Of a DNA stretch of 64,000 nucleotides, positions 47,158 through 58,708 are shown one piece after another. How positions within the stretch are numbered: position 1 is the first letter of the stretch; the number at the start of each line of letters is the position of its first letter. The notes below the pieces were generated by a model. That model ran no database searches. It was not told the origin of the DNA and saw only the letters and a program-made list of their open reading frames with translations. Made by a program: the position numbers and the translations under genes. The stretch is from Hypericum androsaemum (lineage: Eukaryota > Streptophyta > Magnoliopsida > Malpighiales > Hypericaceae), in NCBI GenBank assembly GCA_963995505.1, contig OZ023183.1, positions 12,582,671 to 12,646,670 on the forward strand. Direction: 5' to 3'.

Positions 47158-47337
47158 CCTATGGGCATTTTAGATATTTCAGGTGGAGAGTTCGCCGGAA
47201 AAATAGACGATTCCGGCTACAGGGACCCGAGTGTATAATAATAACCAAATTACAGGGGTTCAATAATTAGCAGAAAAACTACAAGATCCTCAGAGTCTAT
47301 TTGACTATACCCTGGAATCCTGAGAGTAATTATCTCT
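47158..47337. repeat. right terminal inverted repeat of MULE
   Basis: Inverse of 42434-42615. Ends GAGTAATTATCTCT. It lies only about 215 bp upstream of the LAX start codon. Confidence 0.9.
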
Positions 47338-47465
47338 AAAAATTAATAAATCATTCTTACACAAATAACTTATAAAAATGGGTCAGGCGTACAAGGAATA
47401 CTACTATAGAAGCATAACTTATGCATTGTATTTTAGAGAGAGGGGAAAAAAGAATCTCCTACTTG

Positions 47466-47477
47466 ATCTATTTATAA
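47466..47477 (+). promoter_or_regulatory. probable TATA box of the LAX gene
   Basis: TCTATTTATAAG lies about 75-85 bp before the ATG at 47552, a typical plant spacing allowing a short 5' leader. It lies between the MULE end and the gene. Confidence 0.55.
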
Positions 47478-47551
47478 GACTTCTCCTTTTAGTCCATTTG
47501 CTTTCCTGACACATCTAGCTATAGCTACTCACTAAACCCTTGAAAAAGAAA

Positions 47552-50341
47552 ATGGCTTCCGAGAAAGTAGAGACAGTGGTAGCTGGGAACTATGTGGAAA
47601 TGGAGAGGGAAGGAGGGAATTCAACTTCAGCCAAGAGCAAACTATCAAAGCTCTTTTGGCATGGTGGATCAGTATATGATGCTTGGTTCAGCTGTGCTTC
47701 TAACCAGGCAATTAAATTAATCCCCTTTAAGTTTGTTACATTAATATTTGCCAAGTTAATGCTAATTAATTGTTATTTTCATGTGTTTCTTGTTGTTTCA
47801 TTGGACCCTTTTAGGTTGCACAAGTGCTGCTTACATTGCCTTACTCATTCTCTCAGCTGGGATTGTTGTCTGGAATTCTATTCCAATTGTTTTATGGAAT
47901 ATTGGGAAGCTGGACTGCTTACCTTATAAGTATTCTCTATGTGGAATACAGAACCAGAAAGGAAAGGGAGAAAGTGGACTTCAGGAACCATGTAATTCAG
48001 GTAAAATCAACGTTATAAACCTGAAAGATTTCGTGATTATAACCAGGTAATTTTTTTAAGGGTAAATTTTATTACACCTTGCCCAGGTGAATCTCAGACC
48101 TCTGTCAAATCGTCATACGTTTTGTGCGCTAGGCTAAATACACTTTGGGAGATTATAGCCGGGTTCATGTGCAACATTTACCAGGAGGACTCCTCTTACT
48201 AGGACTGGTTTTTATTTCACTGTTTGCAGTGGTTTGAAGTCCTTGATGGGCTGTTGGGAAAACATTGGAGGAACCTAGGCCTCCTCTTCAACTGCACTTT
48301 CCTTCTCTTTGGATCTGTCATCCAGTTAATTGCATGTGCAAGGTAGTCCCTGCTCCATATCAACTTTTATTTTCTTTCAATTCTCATATCTGCAGATAAC
48401 GACTAATCCTAGTTCAAATATTATCGGATTCTCGGACCATATAACAGAAGCGACTTTATCTTAATTACTATCATTTGTCTGGTCAAAGTTAATTGCAAAT
48501 CTGATTAACGTGGTCAAATTGGCCTTTCTGTTTGTCCTAATCTCCTCAATAATTAATATGTTATTCCAATTGCAGCAACATATACTACATAAACGACAAC
48601 CTCGACAAGAGGACATGGACCTACATATTCGGTGCATGTTGTGCAACAACTGTCTTCATCCCTTCATTCCATAATTACAGAATTTGGTCCTTCTTGGGTC
48701 TTATCATGACTACCTATACAGCCTGGTACCTCACCATCGCTTCCCTTATCCATGGACAGGTACCCCACCTTTGACATATTTTTTAAAATTCTTAACATTT
48801 TTTCTGATAATGTCTTTTACATTCGTAGAATTTGAACTCGACCACCCTATAGATGAATCCAAAGTCCTAATTACTTTATACTGTTAGCTTTCTGCACTTG
48901 GCAGCAGTGAGAACCCTTTAATTCAAGTTAAAGCCTCGTTTGGCGGCACTTCATTAATTATTGATCTTGGATAATTAAACACTTTTATCAGTTAAACATT
49001 TTTTAATGTTTGGTGAATCAGATCGAAGGAGTGAAGCACTCGGGTCCAACCAAGATGGTCCTCTACTTTACTGGTGCCACCAACATTCTGTACACTTTTG
49101 GTGGACATGCTGTTACAGTGTGAGCACTTCATTAATTATGAAATCCAAAATTTGCTTAATTTTTTTATTATCATTGGCTATTGGATGCACAACAAGTTAC
49201 AGAGAATATCCTGACGTCATTAGGAAAAAAGATTTTTCCATAAATAATTTTTAAAAAGTATTTGGTATGAATAGGTAGTCGAACTGGTTGTACAAATATC
49301 CGAAAAACAGACTGATTCGCTTTCCAATCCATTTACAACAACATTGATCAAAAGTGTCAGGCCTTTGGTTTACCGACCATATTGACCAAGACCATCTTTG
49401 AAGTGACAATTTATATAATAAATATGCAAATTTGTTATTTCAACTTTGGGTTGGATTTAATTCGGCAGAACTTTAATCACATTTTTTTTCAGGGAAATCA
49501 TGCATGCAATGTGGAAACCACAGAAGTTCAAGATGATATACTTGATTGCTACAATTTACGTGTTAACTCTAACACTTCCCTCAGCCTCTGCTGTTTATTG
49601 GGCATTTGGGGACGTGCTATTAACCCATTCCAATGCAATCTCTTTGCTCCCAAGGACCAGATTTAGAGATTCAGCTGTTGTGCTTATGCTCATCCACCAG
49701 GTGAATAATTAGATTAACAATTACATAATCCCTTTGGAAATTAATTTCTAATTGATCAATTTTCTTCTGAGACTAATAAATGTGTGATTAAATTTCTCTT
49801 GCAGTTTATTACTTTTGGATTTGCATGCACCCCACTATACTTTGTGTGGGAAAAGTTCCTAAGAGTCCATGAGACGAAGAGTATGTTCAAAAGGGCCCTG
49901 GTTAGGCTTCCTGTGGTGGTACCAATATGGTTCCTGGCTATTATCTTCCCTTTCTTTGGACCAATTAATTCAACTGTTGGATCTCTCCTAGTAAGCTTCA
50001 CCGTTTACATAATTCCGGCATTAGCACACATGATCACCTTCTCCTCAGCCTCAGCCCGCGAGGTAAGTAACCGTAACATAAACTTCAAACTCACATTTCT
50101 GGCATGCTAGTGCTTGCATGGCACGACGATTTATTTGTTTTTTTTACAGAATGCGGTAGAGAGGCCACCATCATTCCTGGGAGGTTGGGCAGGGCATTAT
50201 TGCATGAACACATTTGTGGTGGTGTGGGTATTTGTGGTGGGATTTGGGTTTGGAGGATGGGCAAGCATGCTCAACTTTATACACCAAATTGACACATTTG
50301 GTCTGTTCACAAAGTGCTACCAGTGTCCCCACAAGGCATGA
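47552..50341 (+). CDS. LAX: AUX1/LAX auxin influx carrier, 8 exons
   Basis: Exons: 47552-47707, 47815-48000, 48230-48342, 48576-48759, 49022-49119, 49493-49700, 49805-50062, 50150-50341 (1,395 bp, 464 aa, all joins in frame). The protein begins MASEKVETVVAGNYVEME, has the N-terminal LFWHGGSVYDAWFS, then QVLLTLPYSFSQLG, EYRTRKEREKVDFRNHV, NIYYINDNLDKRTWTYIFG, GATNILYTFGGHA and HAMWKPQKFK, and ends KCYQCPHKA. These are hallmarks of the proton-coupled plasma-membrane carriers (amino acid/auxin permease family, about 11 membrane helices) that take up indole-3-acetic acid and shape organ, root and vascular patterning. Length is normal and no stops are present. Intron 1 appears to use a GC donor (CAG|GCAATT), while the other six are GT-AG. 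Confidence 0.97.
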
Positions 50342-50599
50342 TGATGATGACCATATGATACCATAAACTTTACAAGAAAGAAAATTATAAGCAATTTGAC
50401 AAATTTTCAGATAGTTAAGGATGGAAGTGTGTAAAGAGATTGGTATTGTAACCTTTTCTTTTCTTTATTTCCCTTGGTCTCCACCTTTCCTTTGTTTGGC
50501 TTCCCTACTTTTGTAAGTGCTGCTTTGTTGATTGTTGTCCAAAGGGTGCGATGGCAACAAAGGCCGCCCTCCTTAATACATAACTAGAGTTGTGATATT
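50342..50599. other. 3' flank of LAX
   Basis: Probable 3' UTR and termination region, T-rich. No single polyadenylation signal stands out. Confidence 0.5.
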
Positions 50600-51990
50600 T
50601 TTGTGTTGATTAATCTTTAAAAAAATAACGACCTTCTTCTTCCAATGACATATGATAGTATCTTTGCTCGATAAGTTGACTCAATTAAGAGTATTTGTAG
50701 TATTTTACTCTATAATCAAGTGACTATGTCTAACACTTAACCTGTTGTATGGTATACAACGGAAAATTAGACATGTCCACTTGAGGCATGAATATGTTAA
50801 CTACTTGATATTGGCTGGTATATTCACAATAGTGTTTATATGAACCAATAATAATTTGGAACATCTATTCACTAAACGACTTTCGAGAGACTTAATAAAT
50901 GTGCATGAATTTTGAAAATGGACCTAAAATTTCTAACAAAGTCAACAATAGTGGTAACCCAACCTCTATTCTAACACTACTCCTAGTCTAAAAGTTTAAA
51001 GGGTAATAACAAGTTATTGCTGTGGCGAAAAATAAATTACGGACCGAAGTACTTATTTAGGTATTGGAGGTTGAAGTATTACAAATACTCTTAATGGAGT
51101 CAACTTGTCGGATAAAGAGACAAGTGCATTCTCTTAAGACACAAAGATATTATAGGACAACTCCACCTATATGAACATGAGGAGTGGTGTCGCTTCTCAC
51201 AAAGTTTTGAGGTAGAACTTTGCAAATATTCATTAAACTAGGAAGAGCACATAGTCGTTTACAGTGCTAAACTCGCTGTGAACTCAATAAAATGTTTATA
51301 GCTTATGTGTGAATTAATTTCTGATTTGGACATAAGAAATTGAGGTTCAAGCAATAAAATGTAAGTTGAAAGACACTTTTTAGATGCATAAGACTATGGA
51401 TTGGTGGATTGAATTGTTAACCAAGTGAAAGATTGTTGGTGTCATTTTATGAATTTAACTTAAACTAAATGACGCCATTTGATTAACAAATTAAATAAAA
51501 TACTATGAAAAGAAAGCAAGAAGAAGAAAGGAGAAATGAAAAGCATTTTCCAACTTTTGTTGACCTTTAATGGTATTTAAGATGGTTTGGAGATGACCTT
51601 TGAATTTTGAGATCACTTGTGGCCTTTAGAACTTGTGCTACATGGTTTTTGAGATCCTATAAATAAGAAGTATCTCAATGCCATTAAGAACATCAAAAAA
51701 ATATCCAATCTCCTCTCCATCTCTTCATTTACACAATAAGACATTGTTGTTATATAGAGGTGAACTTCTAAGAATTGCTACTTAGAAATTCTAGATTTTT
51801 CTCATTAGCAACTTATAGTGGGGACAAATAGTACTTTAAGAATAATGATTGCTAATCAGTATCAAGAACACAAAATCGAGGCTTCCATTGGACCGGTTTA
51901 AAGCATTATCGATCCAATCATTTGGCGACTCTACAATCAGGTTTGGAATTTCAAGTTTGTCTCGAATTTTATTCTTGTTGCTCAGATTTA
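50600..51990 (+). mobile_element. decayed copia 3' region plus LTR
   Basis: The part at about 51165-51200 (ACTCCACCTATATGAACATG, then GGTGTCGCTTC) resembles the 3' non-coding leader of element A. It leads to GTGAAAGAT followed by TGTTGGTGTC at 51432, an LTR-like start. A TATA-like CCTATAAATAAG lies near 51657. No coding part or second LTR is seen. The right border is uncertain. An inverted repeat (about 50666-50710 versus 51070-51115) also lies here. Confidence 0.55.
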
Positions 51991-52265
51991 TCGACATACT
52001 AAAAATTAGGTTTTATCCCAATTTTGTACAACAATACGAGAATCATATGCCGATATGAAAAGTTTTCAATTTGGATCTCCATGATTATTGTGCATATACA
52101 TTATTAACGTATGACGTTGTCCAATTGTGTTAGTTTTTTATTGGATATACAAATTCTAATATGGCAATAAAATAAGTTTAATTCACATGCAGCACATCAC
52201 ACGGTATCATGATATGTGAAGTATTGTATTTTGAACAAAATACATAATTAACATATGATGCAAAT

Positions 52266-52405
52266 TGTAACATTCTGTGATCTGATCGACTGTCTCCACA
52301 AAACTTTTTTAAGATATTTGTGAGAAAATGATGTACAACTTGTTGATATAGATAGTACCAATCAAATCAATTAGAACTTTCTGAACACAGTAAAGAGATA
52401 TCACA
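52266..52405 (-). mobile_element. Cassandra-like LTR fragment (5S part lost)
   Basis: Starts TGTAACATTCTGTGATC and ends GATATCACA, matching both ends of the LTRs in the 59936-61126 array, including TTGTTGATATAGATAGTACC. The 5S-like centre is deleted. A lone fragment. Confidence 0.7.
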
Positions 52406-54135
52406 TAGACCGTGCAAACTTTTACATAAACTTTATTTGAAGAGACGTATTTGAGTTGAATCACATATGAATTACGAAAACGTGGGTATACTTATAATAA
52501 ATTAGATCTCACATAGTCTCAATCTTAAAGTTTTACATCGGAATGTGTGAGAGAATTTTACGGTAGCTTGATATGTAAATTTAAATATTATTATTATCAA
52601 TAAAATTAAAATGTTTCAAAAAAAAATGGATCAGATATAGGGAATGCATACAAATATTTTAAATAATTCACAAGGAGTTTTTATGCCCTTTAGGTGAAAG
52701 TGGTTCGATGGACCTCAAATTATATTTATATATTGCCTTGATCCATAATTAATTTAGCCCATCACAATTGACAAATAGAATGTACCAAATGCTATATGTA
52801 GAAATGGCTACAATTTCCAATGCCCAACTATCCAATCTTTGTTGATTCCATTTCATCATCACATACGCGGATGAAAAAGAGTACCGACCCCTTTGGTAAC
52901 CAATCAAAAGTTCCTTTTTTCGCAGCATAGGTCAAAATTTGGTCCATGTGGACCTAATTGCAATCTGATGAGGACCTGACATCTAAGCATCACCACTTCA
53001 ACAGAACTTTAGTCTTTTCGTTGAAAGAAACGGAACTTTGGTCCCCATTCTTTTAAAGTTTTCTTTAACCTGCCCACAATGATTTTAGATGTGGCTCAGA
53101 CTCCTTTTGTTTTCCTGCTCAAATAGAATTTAATTGGGTCTTTGGATGGTAAGATATTTCTTTTGCATATTTCAGAATCTTTTATATTTTTGATTGTTAC
53201 AAACAATAATAGAATTCATTAAAGTAGATCTTGAGTTCAAATCTCACTAACATCAATAATATAATTGGGAGAACCGTATGTTGAATATCGTATGATAGTG
53301 ATCATCGCTGAAACAGTTTCAGCTACCAAGAAGACATGGTTGCTTTATTTTGTTTTTTAAAAATACCTACTTTTTTCGAACATATAATATTTATTGTCAA
53401 AGTACCATTGAATCTTCTTTAGAAATAGCTATTTCATTGATATTTTTTCATTGGTAAATATTAATCCCTGATCGAGGTCTACTCATTTTTGCTTGTACCG
53501 AAAAAAGGGAGTTTGTATCTAATTGGGTTGGACCAAAATCATATTTATTGGATAATTATATACGCATTTGAAGCTTGAACATATGACTGGGTCCGGTCAG
53601 GCAAGCAAAGATAATCAAAGATATTCGTGGGAGTATCAAACAAAATGTGATGTCCTTAGACCACGGGCTTGGTCGGTTCACAAGACGATGAAATCGCATT
53701 AAGTAGTGATCGATCACCATTTGAAATTTGTGTACCAAAATCCCATCAGATCATGTTATACTGATATGAACATAACAAGTTGGCAGATAGAGCTTAATAC
53801 TATTTTTCGAGTCCGAAGCAAATCTGAATTAGTAATTAAGATACCAACTGGTTTTGAAAGTAATCTAAAAGTCTGTTTTGGACCCTGGAAAATAGATTAG
53901 GAAGACCTTTAAATTGTTGGTTAGTCCTAATTTTGTTGACCATTGGAAGGTAGAGGTCGGGGTCATTAAAGTGGCGGGTAGGGTGGCTTTATCACATGAT
54001 AAGTTTGGGAGGTAGGACCAACTTGATCTCGTTAGAAAAGTGAAGATATCATATTACCAGGACGGGACTATCCTGTTCTTGTCGTGGTATCTCTATAAAT
54101 TGCCACTTTATATTACGAGGAAAGTGATGAAGATA
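52406..54135. other. intergenic, no gene seen
   Basis: AT-rich. ORFs at 53556-53738 and 53706-53900 have no recognisable domain. Confidence 0.5.
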
Positions 54136-54910
54136 TGATATGAACCCCGTCAACGATGCGCGAGACCCGTCCAAGAAGCGTTGAAATCTCATATCGTTCT
54201 AGATCAGTTCGTATTGGAGATCTCGACCCGATGCTCACAACCAAACAAGAACCTTGGTATTAAAACCGCGACCCGTTGTTTGAGTTGAAACAAAGAACCT
54301 TGATATGTCGATGACGCCACAAACGGTGACGAAGAGCCGCTTGATAAGTCAAAGTAGAACTCAACGAAATCGCTCCGTTGTGTTCGAACAGTTCCGAAGA
54401 ACCTAGAGAGCAAAGCCCACGTTTTTCAATCAATAATAGTCTCCTTATTCTCATTGCATCAGCCTCTATAAATAGGCTCAATATTACAAAGAGATTCCAA
54501 ATCAAATAACTCCTAAAAAGGAAAAGAAATCTGGCTGAAAAGGGAAACTAAAAAGAAAATAATTCTCTGCCTTTTAGGAAGGCTACAAACGTGACAAACA
54601 AGCTAAATAAGCCAAGAGTTGTTGGAATATAACTTCCTAATCAAAACTAATGGCTGAAATAAATTTCCTTGATAGAATGTCCAAATCTGAGAGAATGAAT
54701 CTTCAAGATCTTTGTTGCTGGAATTTTCTTCTTTAACATGAGCTCTCAATTTCGTGGCTCTTCAATAATGGACATCAATGAACTCACTTGAGTCCAACTC
54801 TTCGATATAAGCTTGGAAATCAGCCTGTTAAATTATAACCTGAAGTGCTTTGCACATACTCTCACAATTGGTCAGATTAGTACTTTATAAGGCTGCTAGG
54901 ATTCATATCA
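54136..54910 (-). repeat. 3' LTR of non-autonomous element
   Basis: 775 bp; pairs with 56039-56809. Contains CTCTATAAATAGGCTC near 54470, a TATA-like site that is nearly symmetric and so could act on minus. Confidence 0.92.
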
Positions 54911-55809
54911 TTCTCCTCCTCGTGAAAGGGATTTGTTCTCAAATCCTCACATATGCCATGCCTTTGCCAATTAATAACTATATTGGAACAAGGTTGAGAT
55001 TTTGAACGACGTGGTTGTACTTGATATCTTCCGCTCCAACAGAATAGATACTTCGAATGAAAAGAATCTGAATTCATCTCCAAATCAAAAGTTGAAGATT
55101 TACTTAGTCGAATAAGCCTTTCTCCTGTCTTCAAACTATTCCACAAGTTGATCAATGGAGAACTACCAACATAATCAAACTTGTCAACTCCTAAGAAATC
55201 AATATGCTTAACAACAGATTCAATATGAAAATCTGGATGCATGTATGATGTGGGCTGAACCTCTTCCTTGTCAATCACACTAATAAATTCTTCACATTCA
55301 TCAGCAATAGGAGTTATGCACTTCTTCTTATGAACAACATCTACCATAGATGATTTATCAAATAAATCCCTCAGGTAAAGTAATGACATGGTATGCTCAT
55401 CAAAACCATCTCCATCAAATAACTCAATTGAATATTCACCAAACTCCTCCCATGTCAAAACCTCTTCAACAACTTCATGAGAAGCAACCTTCAAAGAATT
55501 GTCAGAGCCACATACCTTGTCCCCAACGTCACACTTAGTGTGAGTGATATTTTCACGTTGCACTTCACCAACTTCTTTTGCATGTAAGTCAATTTTCCTT
55601 GCCAATAACATAAGTTTCTCCCAGCTGTCTTCATCATTCCATGCTGTAAATCTAAGAGTGCTATCACCTCTCACCCCAATCTTCCTTTGTTGAGCTCTTG
55701 TATCCCTACATACATTTGGAATAACTTGTACCTGCTCTAAAAGTTCAGCCAATGACTCATCATCTTCAAAGTTTTTTCGTGAGTAGTAGTAGGACATGTT
55801 CTTACTCAT
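54877..55809 (-). CDS. 310-aa ORF of unknown function in LTR element
   Basis: Fills almost the whole interior and runs about 34 bases into the 3' LTR. It begins about 215 bp after the primer site. I do not recognise a domain: no zinc knuckle, no protease, no RT. The protein is acidic in its middle (WEEFGEYSIELFDGDGF, DECEEFISVIDKEE) and basic near the end (GRYQVQPRRSKSQP). Its last part, CEDLRTNPFHEEENDM, recalls a short motif found in gypsy-type polyproteins. It may be a fusion of Gag start and Pol end left by internal deletion, or an unrelated captured gene. The frame is open despite LTR divergence. Confidence 0.6.
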   Translation of the reverse strand: MSKNMSYYYSRKNFEDDESLAELLEQVQVIPNVCRDTRAQQRKIGVRGDSTLRFTAWNDEDSWEKLMLLARKIDLHAKEVGEVQRENITHTKCDVGDKVCGSDNSLKVASHEVVEEVLTWEEFGEYSIELFDGDGFDEHTMSLLYLRDLFDKSSMVDVVHKKKCITPIADECEEFISVIDKEEVQPTSYMHPDFHIESVVKHIDFLGVDKFDYVGSSPLINLWNSLKTGERLIRLSKSSTFDLEMNSDSFHSKYLFCWSGRYQVQPRRSKSQPCSNIVINWQRHGICEDLRTNPFHEEENDMNPSSLIKY

Positions 55810-56022
55810 CTTTTTTTATTTCCTTTCAATTTTTTCTTTCAGCCTTTTTTTATCAGCCTTCTTTTCTTTTCTTTTCTTTTGTAGGCTTCCTTCTTTCTTT
55901 TTTTGTTTTTTTCGTATTTTTTCTCTTTTTTTTTCTCCAACTCAGATTACAATAAGAATAACTAACTGAAAACTAATGATAAAACGAAATTTAAAGGATA
56001 GATAGAACTGAAATAGAACCTT
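55810..56022 (-). other. leader between primer site and ORF, pyrimidine-rich on plus
   Basis: T-rich on plus (A-rich on minus), with repeated TTTTCTTTTC words at 55855-55935. No coding. Confidence 0.6.
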
Positions 56023-56038
56023 GAGCTCTGATACCAAA

Positions 56039-56809
56039 TGATACGAACCCTGCCAACGATGCGCGAGACTCGTCCAAGAAGCGTTGAAATTCCATATCGT
56101 TCTAGATCAGTTCGTGTTGGAGATCTCGACCCGATGCTCACAACCAAATAAGAACCTTGGTATTAAGACCGCGACCCGCTGTTTGAGTTGAAACAAAGAA
56201 CCTTGATATGTCGATGACGCCACAAACGGTGATGAAGAGCCGCTTGATAAGTCAAAGTAGAACTCAACGAAATCGCTCCGTTGTGTTCGAACAGTTCCGA
56301 AGAACCTAGAGAGCAAAGGCCACGTTTTTCAATCAATAATAGTCTCATTATTCTCATTGCATCAGCCTCTATAAATAGGCTCAATATTACAAAGAGATTC
56401 TAAATTAAACAACTCCTAAAAAGGAATAGAAATCTGGCTAAAAAGGGAAACTAAAAAGAAAATAATTCTCTGCCTTTTAGGAAGGCTACAAACGTGACAA
56501 ACAACCTAAATAAGCCAAGAGTTGTTGGAATATAACTTCCTAATCAAAACTAATGGCTGAAATAAATTTTCTTGATAGAATGCCCAAATCTGAGAGAATG
56601 AATCTTCAAGATCTTTGTTGCTGGAATTTCCTTAACATGAGCTCTCAATTTCGTGGCTCTTCAACAATGGACATCAATGAACTCACTTGAGTCCAACTCT
56701 TCGATATAAGCTTGAAAATCAGCCTGTTAAATTATAACCTGAAGTGCTTTGCACATACTCTCACAATTGGTCAGATTAGTACTTTATAAGGCTGCTAGGA
56801 TTCGTATCA
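56039..56809 (-). repeat. 5' LTR of non-autonomous element
   Basis: 771 bp; adjacent to the primer site. A 4-base indel near 56628 separates it from its partner in addition to substitutions. Confidence 0.92.
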
Positions 56810-57068
56810 AGATGCCTCTCTCAATTAGGAATCATAATTCTTTCACCAGAATGTCAGAACATTATTTTTTTTTCAAATACTCGTTGACATATTTTTGTTT
56901 GAAGTTTGCCCAAATGGTTCGAAGAAGCAGTATAGGGACATCCCAAATTCCCAATACATTTTTCTGGTGCACAGAGATTAAAATCTAATTACTATGGACT
57001 TCCCGGGACTACAACAAAGTTTAACTTAGGCTCAGAGAGCCGCAACAGCCCCTATAAAAAACAAATAT

Positions 57069-57513
57069 CATTGTTTTCGAGACGGCGGTCTGACCGGTCG
57101 GACTGCGAATCGGAGGCAATAGCGGGTCAAAACCAAGTTCGAACGGTTACCTAACGAACCGAAAGATTTTCAGTCAGACTAGGCGGTTGGTTTGGATTTT
57201 TGACCCAGAAAAATCCGGTTCTTTAGGTTTGACAAAAAATCAACCCAAAAACTAGATTCCACCCAACCCAACCCAAAAAAATCAGATTTTATACTCGATT
57301 TTTCTAAATTAACACAAAATAAACTAAATCTACAAAGATAATTATACTAAATATGAAATAAATTTACCAACATTTCAAGAATATTAATTTGTAAACCTAT
57401 TATTTACTAAATATATATTAAAAATATATATAATAAACCACCGGTCGGACCAGTTGACCCAGAGATCGGACCAAAATCCGGGTCGCTCTCCGGGTCATTT
57501 TTGAAAACAATGT
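57069..57513. mobile_element. hAT-type MITE (445 bp)
   Basis: Ends CATTGTTTTCGAGACGG and, inverted, CATTGTTTTCAAAAATG. Flanking 8-mers ACAAATAT (57061-57068) and TAAAATAT (57514-57521) agree at six of eight positions. The interior is rich in GACCGG and ACCCA motifs in inverted orientation. No ORF. Confidence 0.8.
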
Positions 57514-57547
57514 AAAATATTACCTCTTTTCAATAAAAAAAAACAAG

Positions 57548-58698
57548 AGCAAATTGCCCTCAGGTCCCTGGTATTTGCTTAAATTACTATTTTTGTCCCT
57601 GCTGTTTCAAAATTGAAACTTTTGTCCCCCTAGTATGCTTTTATTATACTCTAAGGTCCCTAAGAGTCAACTGCTGATGTCATCGGTCAAAATAATTTTA
57701 AAATGACAGTTTTACCCTTACAATTAAAAGTTTGTTCTTCAACCAACAATCTCCCCTTCGTCCGGCCACCACCATCGACGGTAAATTGGTCCACCATGAA
57801 TGCCAATTGAGCCACGTCCCGTTCAACGATCGTCGTCGACCATACAGTAGTGCCTCGTAGTTCACCGCAAGCTCGTCATCACGCCGGCAGGAGAGCAAAG
57901 GCTCTGCCACTGGTGAATCAAGCTGGAAGCTACCGTCGGCTTCTCCTTCTGGTGGACGTTGAGTCCCTTTCTCTCTCTCCCAAAAAAGGGGTCCTCCTTC
58001 ACAGTCACGGGCTTCAAGACGACGTCGTCCAATCCCCAATTCGTTCATGGAAGTAGAAGTTGGAGCCGATAGACAGGAATTGTACTAAGCAGAATCGAAA
58101 GTCCGTGGGAGCAAACGGCGGTGACCCACTCCTCGTCCCAAGTTCTTCGGCCGCTCCTCCTCTTCAACATCGTGGTCTACGGGTACAGGTTTTGGACGGT
58201 GGTGACCTAGTCCTCGACGCTGACCCTCGTCGCGTCGACCCACTCCTTGTCGGTGACCCACTCCTCGTGCCCTATACCGCCCTCCCCATCGAGGAGGTCA
58301 AGGACTACGGCACCGCCTCGGCCAGGCCATCCTCGTCGGGTTTAGATGATGGTTGTCATCGGTAAGTGAGCATAGATTTTTTAGAATCTTTTAGTTTGAC
58401 CAGAAAAATTTTATCGCCGAAAAAGATGACCGGAGCGCCGGAGAAGATGATCGGAGGGTGACTTTCTCGCCAGAGAAGGTGGAGAAAAGAGAGAGATATA
58501 TTTACTTTATTTTTTATTTAAACGTACGGGTATAATAGTCATTTCATTGATTAAAATATTGATGACATCAGTGGTGGGTCCGGGAGGGACCTGAGAGTAT
58601 AATAAAAGCAAACTAGGAGGATCAAAATTTTGATTTCGAAACAGCAGGGACAAAAATAGTAATTTAAGCAAACAACAGGGGCCTGAGGGCAATTTGCT
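57548..58698. mobile_element. Pack-MULE-like element with GC-rich interior
   Basis: Inverted ends of about 190 bp start GAGCAAATTGCCCTCAGG and contain TTAAATTACTATTTTTGTCC and GTCCCTGCTGTTTC. Both sides are flanked by AAAAAAACAA (57538-57547 and 58699-58708), in the MULE size range but low complexity. The centre (about 57740-58480) is GC-rich and unlike the AT-rich surroundings, which suggests captured gene sequence. Its ORFs (57698-58048 minus, 58060-58365 plus) show no known domain. A GACCCACTCCT(C/T)GT motif repeats three times near 58120-58270. Confidence 0.75.
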
Positions 58699-58708
58699 AA
58701 AAAAACAA

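Larger units (their letters stand above)
42434..47337. mobile_element. MuDR-like MULE with transposase and convergent zf-GRF ORF
   Basis: Terminal inverted repeats of about 180 bp (42434 to about 42615, and about 47158-47337) start AGAGATAATTACTCTCAGGA and match at roughly nine of ten positions. Flanking sequence shares AAAAATT immediately outside both ends; counted as 9-mers, one mismatch or a 1-2 base shift is needed, so the target duplication is imperfect. The element holds a decayed transposase on plus and a small intact ORF on minus. Confidence 0.92.
54136..56809 (-). mobile_element. non-autonomous LTR retrotransposon with a single 310-aa ORF
   Basis: LTRs at 54136-54910 (775 bp) and 56039-56809 (771 bp) start TGATA(T/C)GAA and end TTC(A/G)TATCA, i.e. 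short inverted ends of nine bases. Flanks are AGATA (54131-54135) and AGATG (56810-56814). The primer site on minus is TGGTATCAGAGCTC (56023-56036), two bases from the LTR. A purine tract GAGGAGGAGAA abuts the other LTR. The LTRs differ at roughly 20-25 positions by eye. No protease, RT or integrase. Confidence 0.93.

Noticed and set aside
54204..56316. Nearly identical 69-aa ORF at 54204-54413 and 56107-56316
   Set aside because: Duplicated because it lies in the paired LTRs of one element; no domain and no reason to think it is translated.
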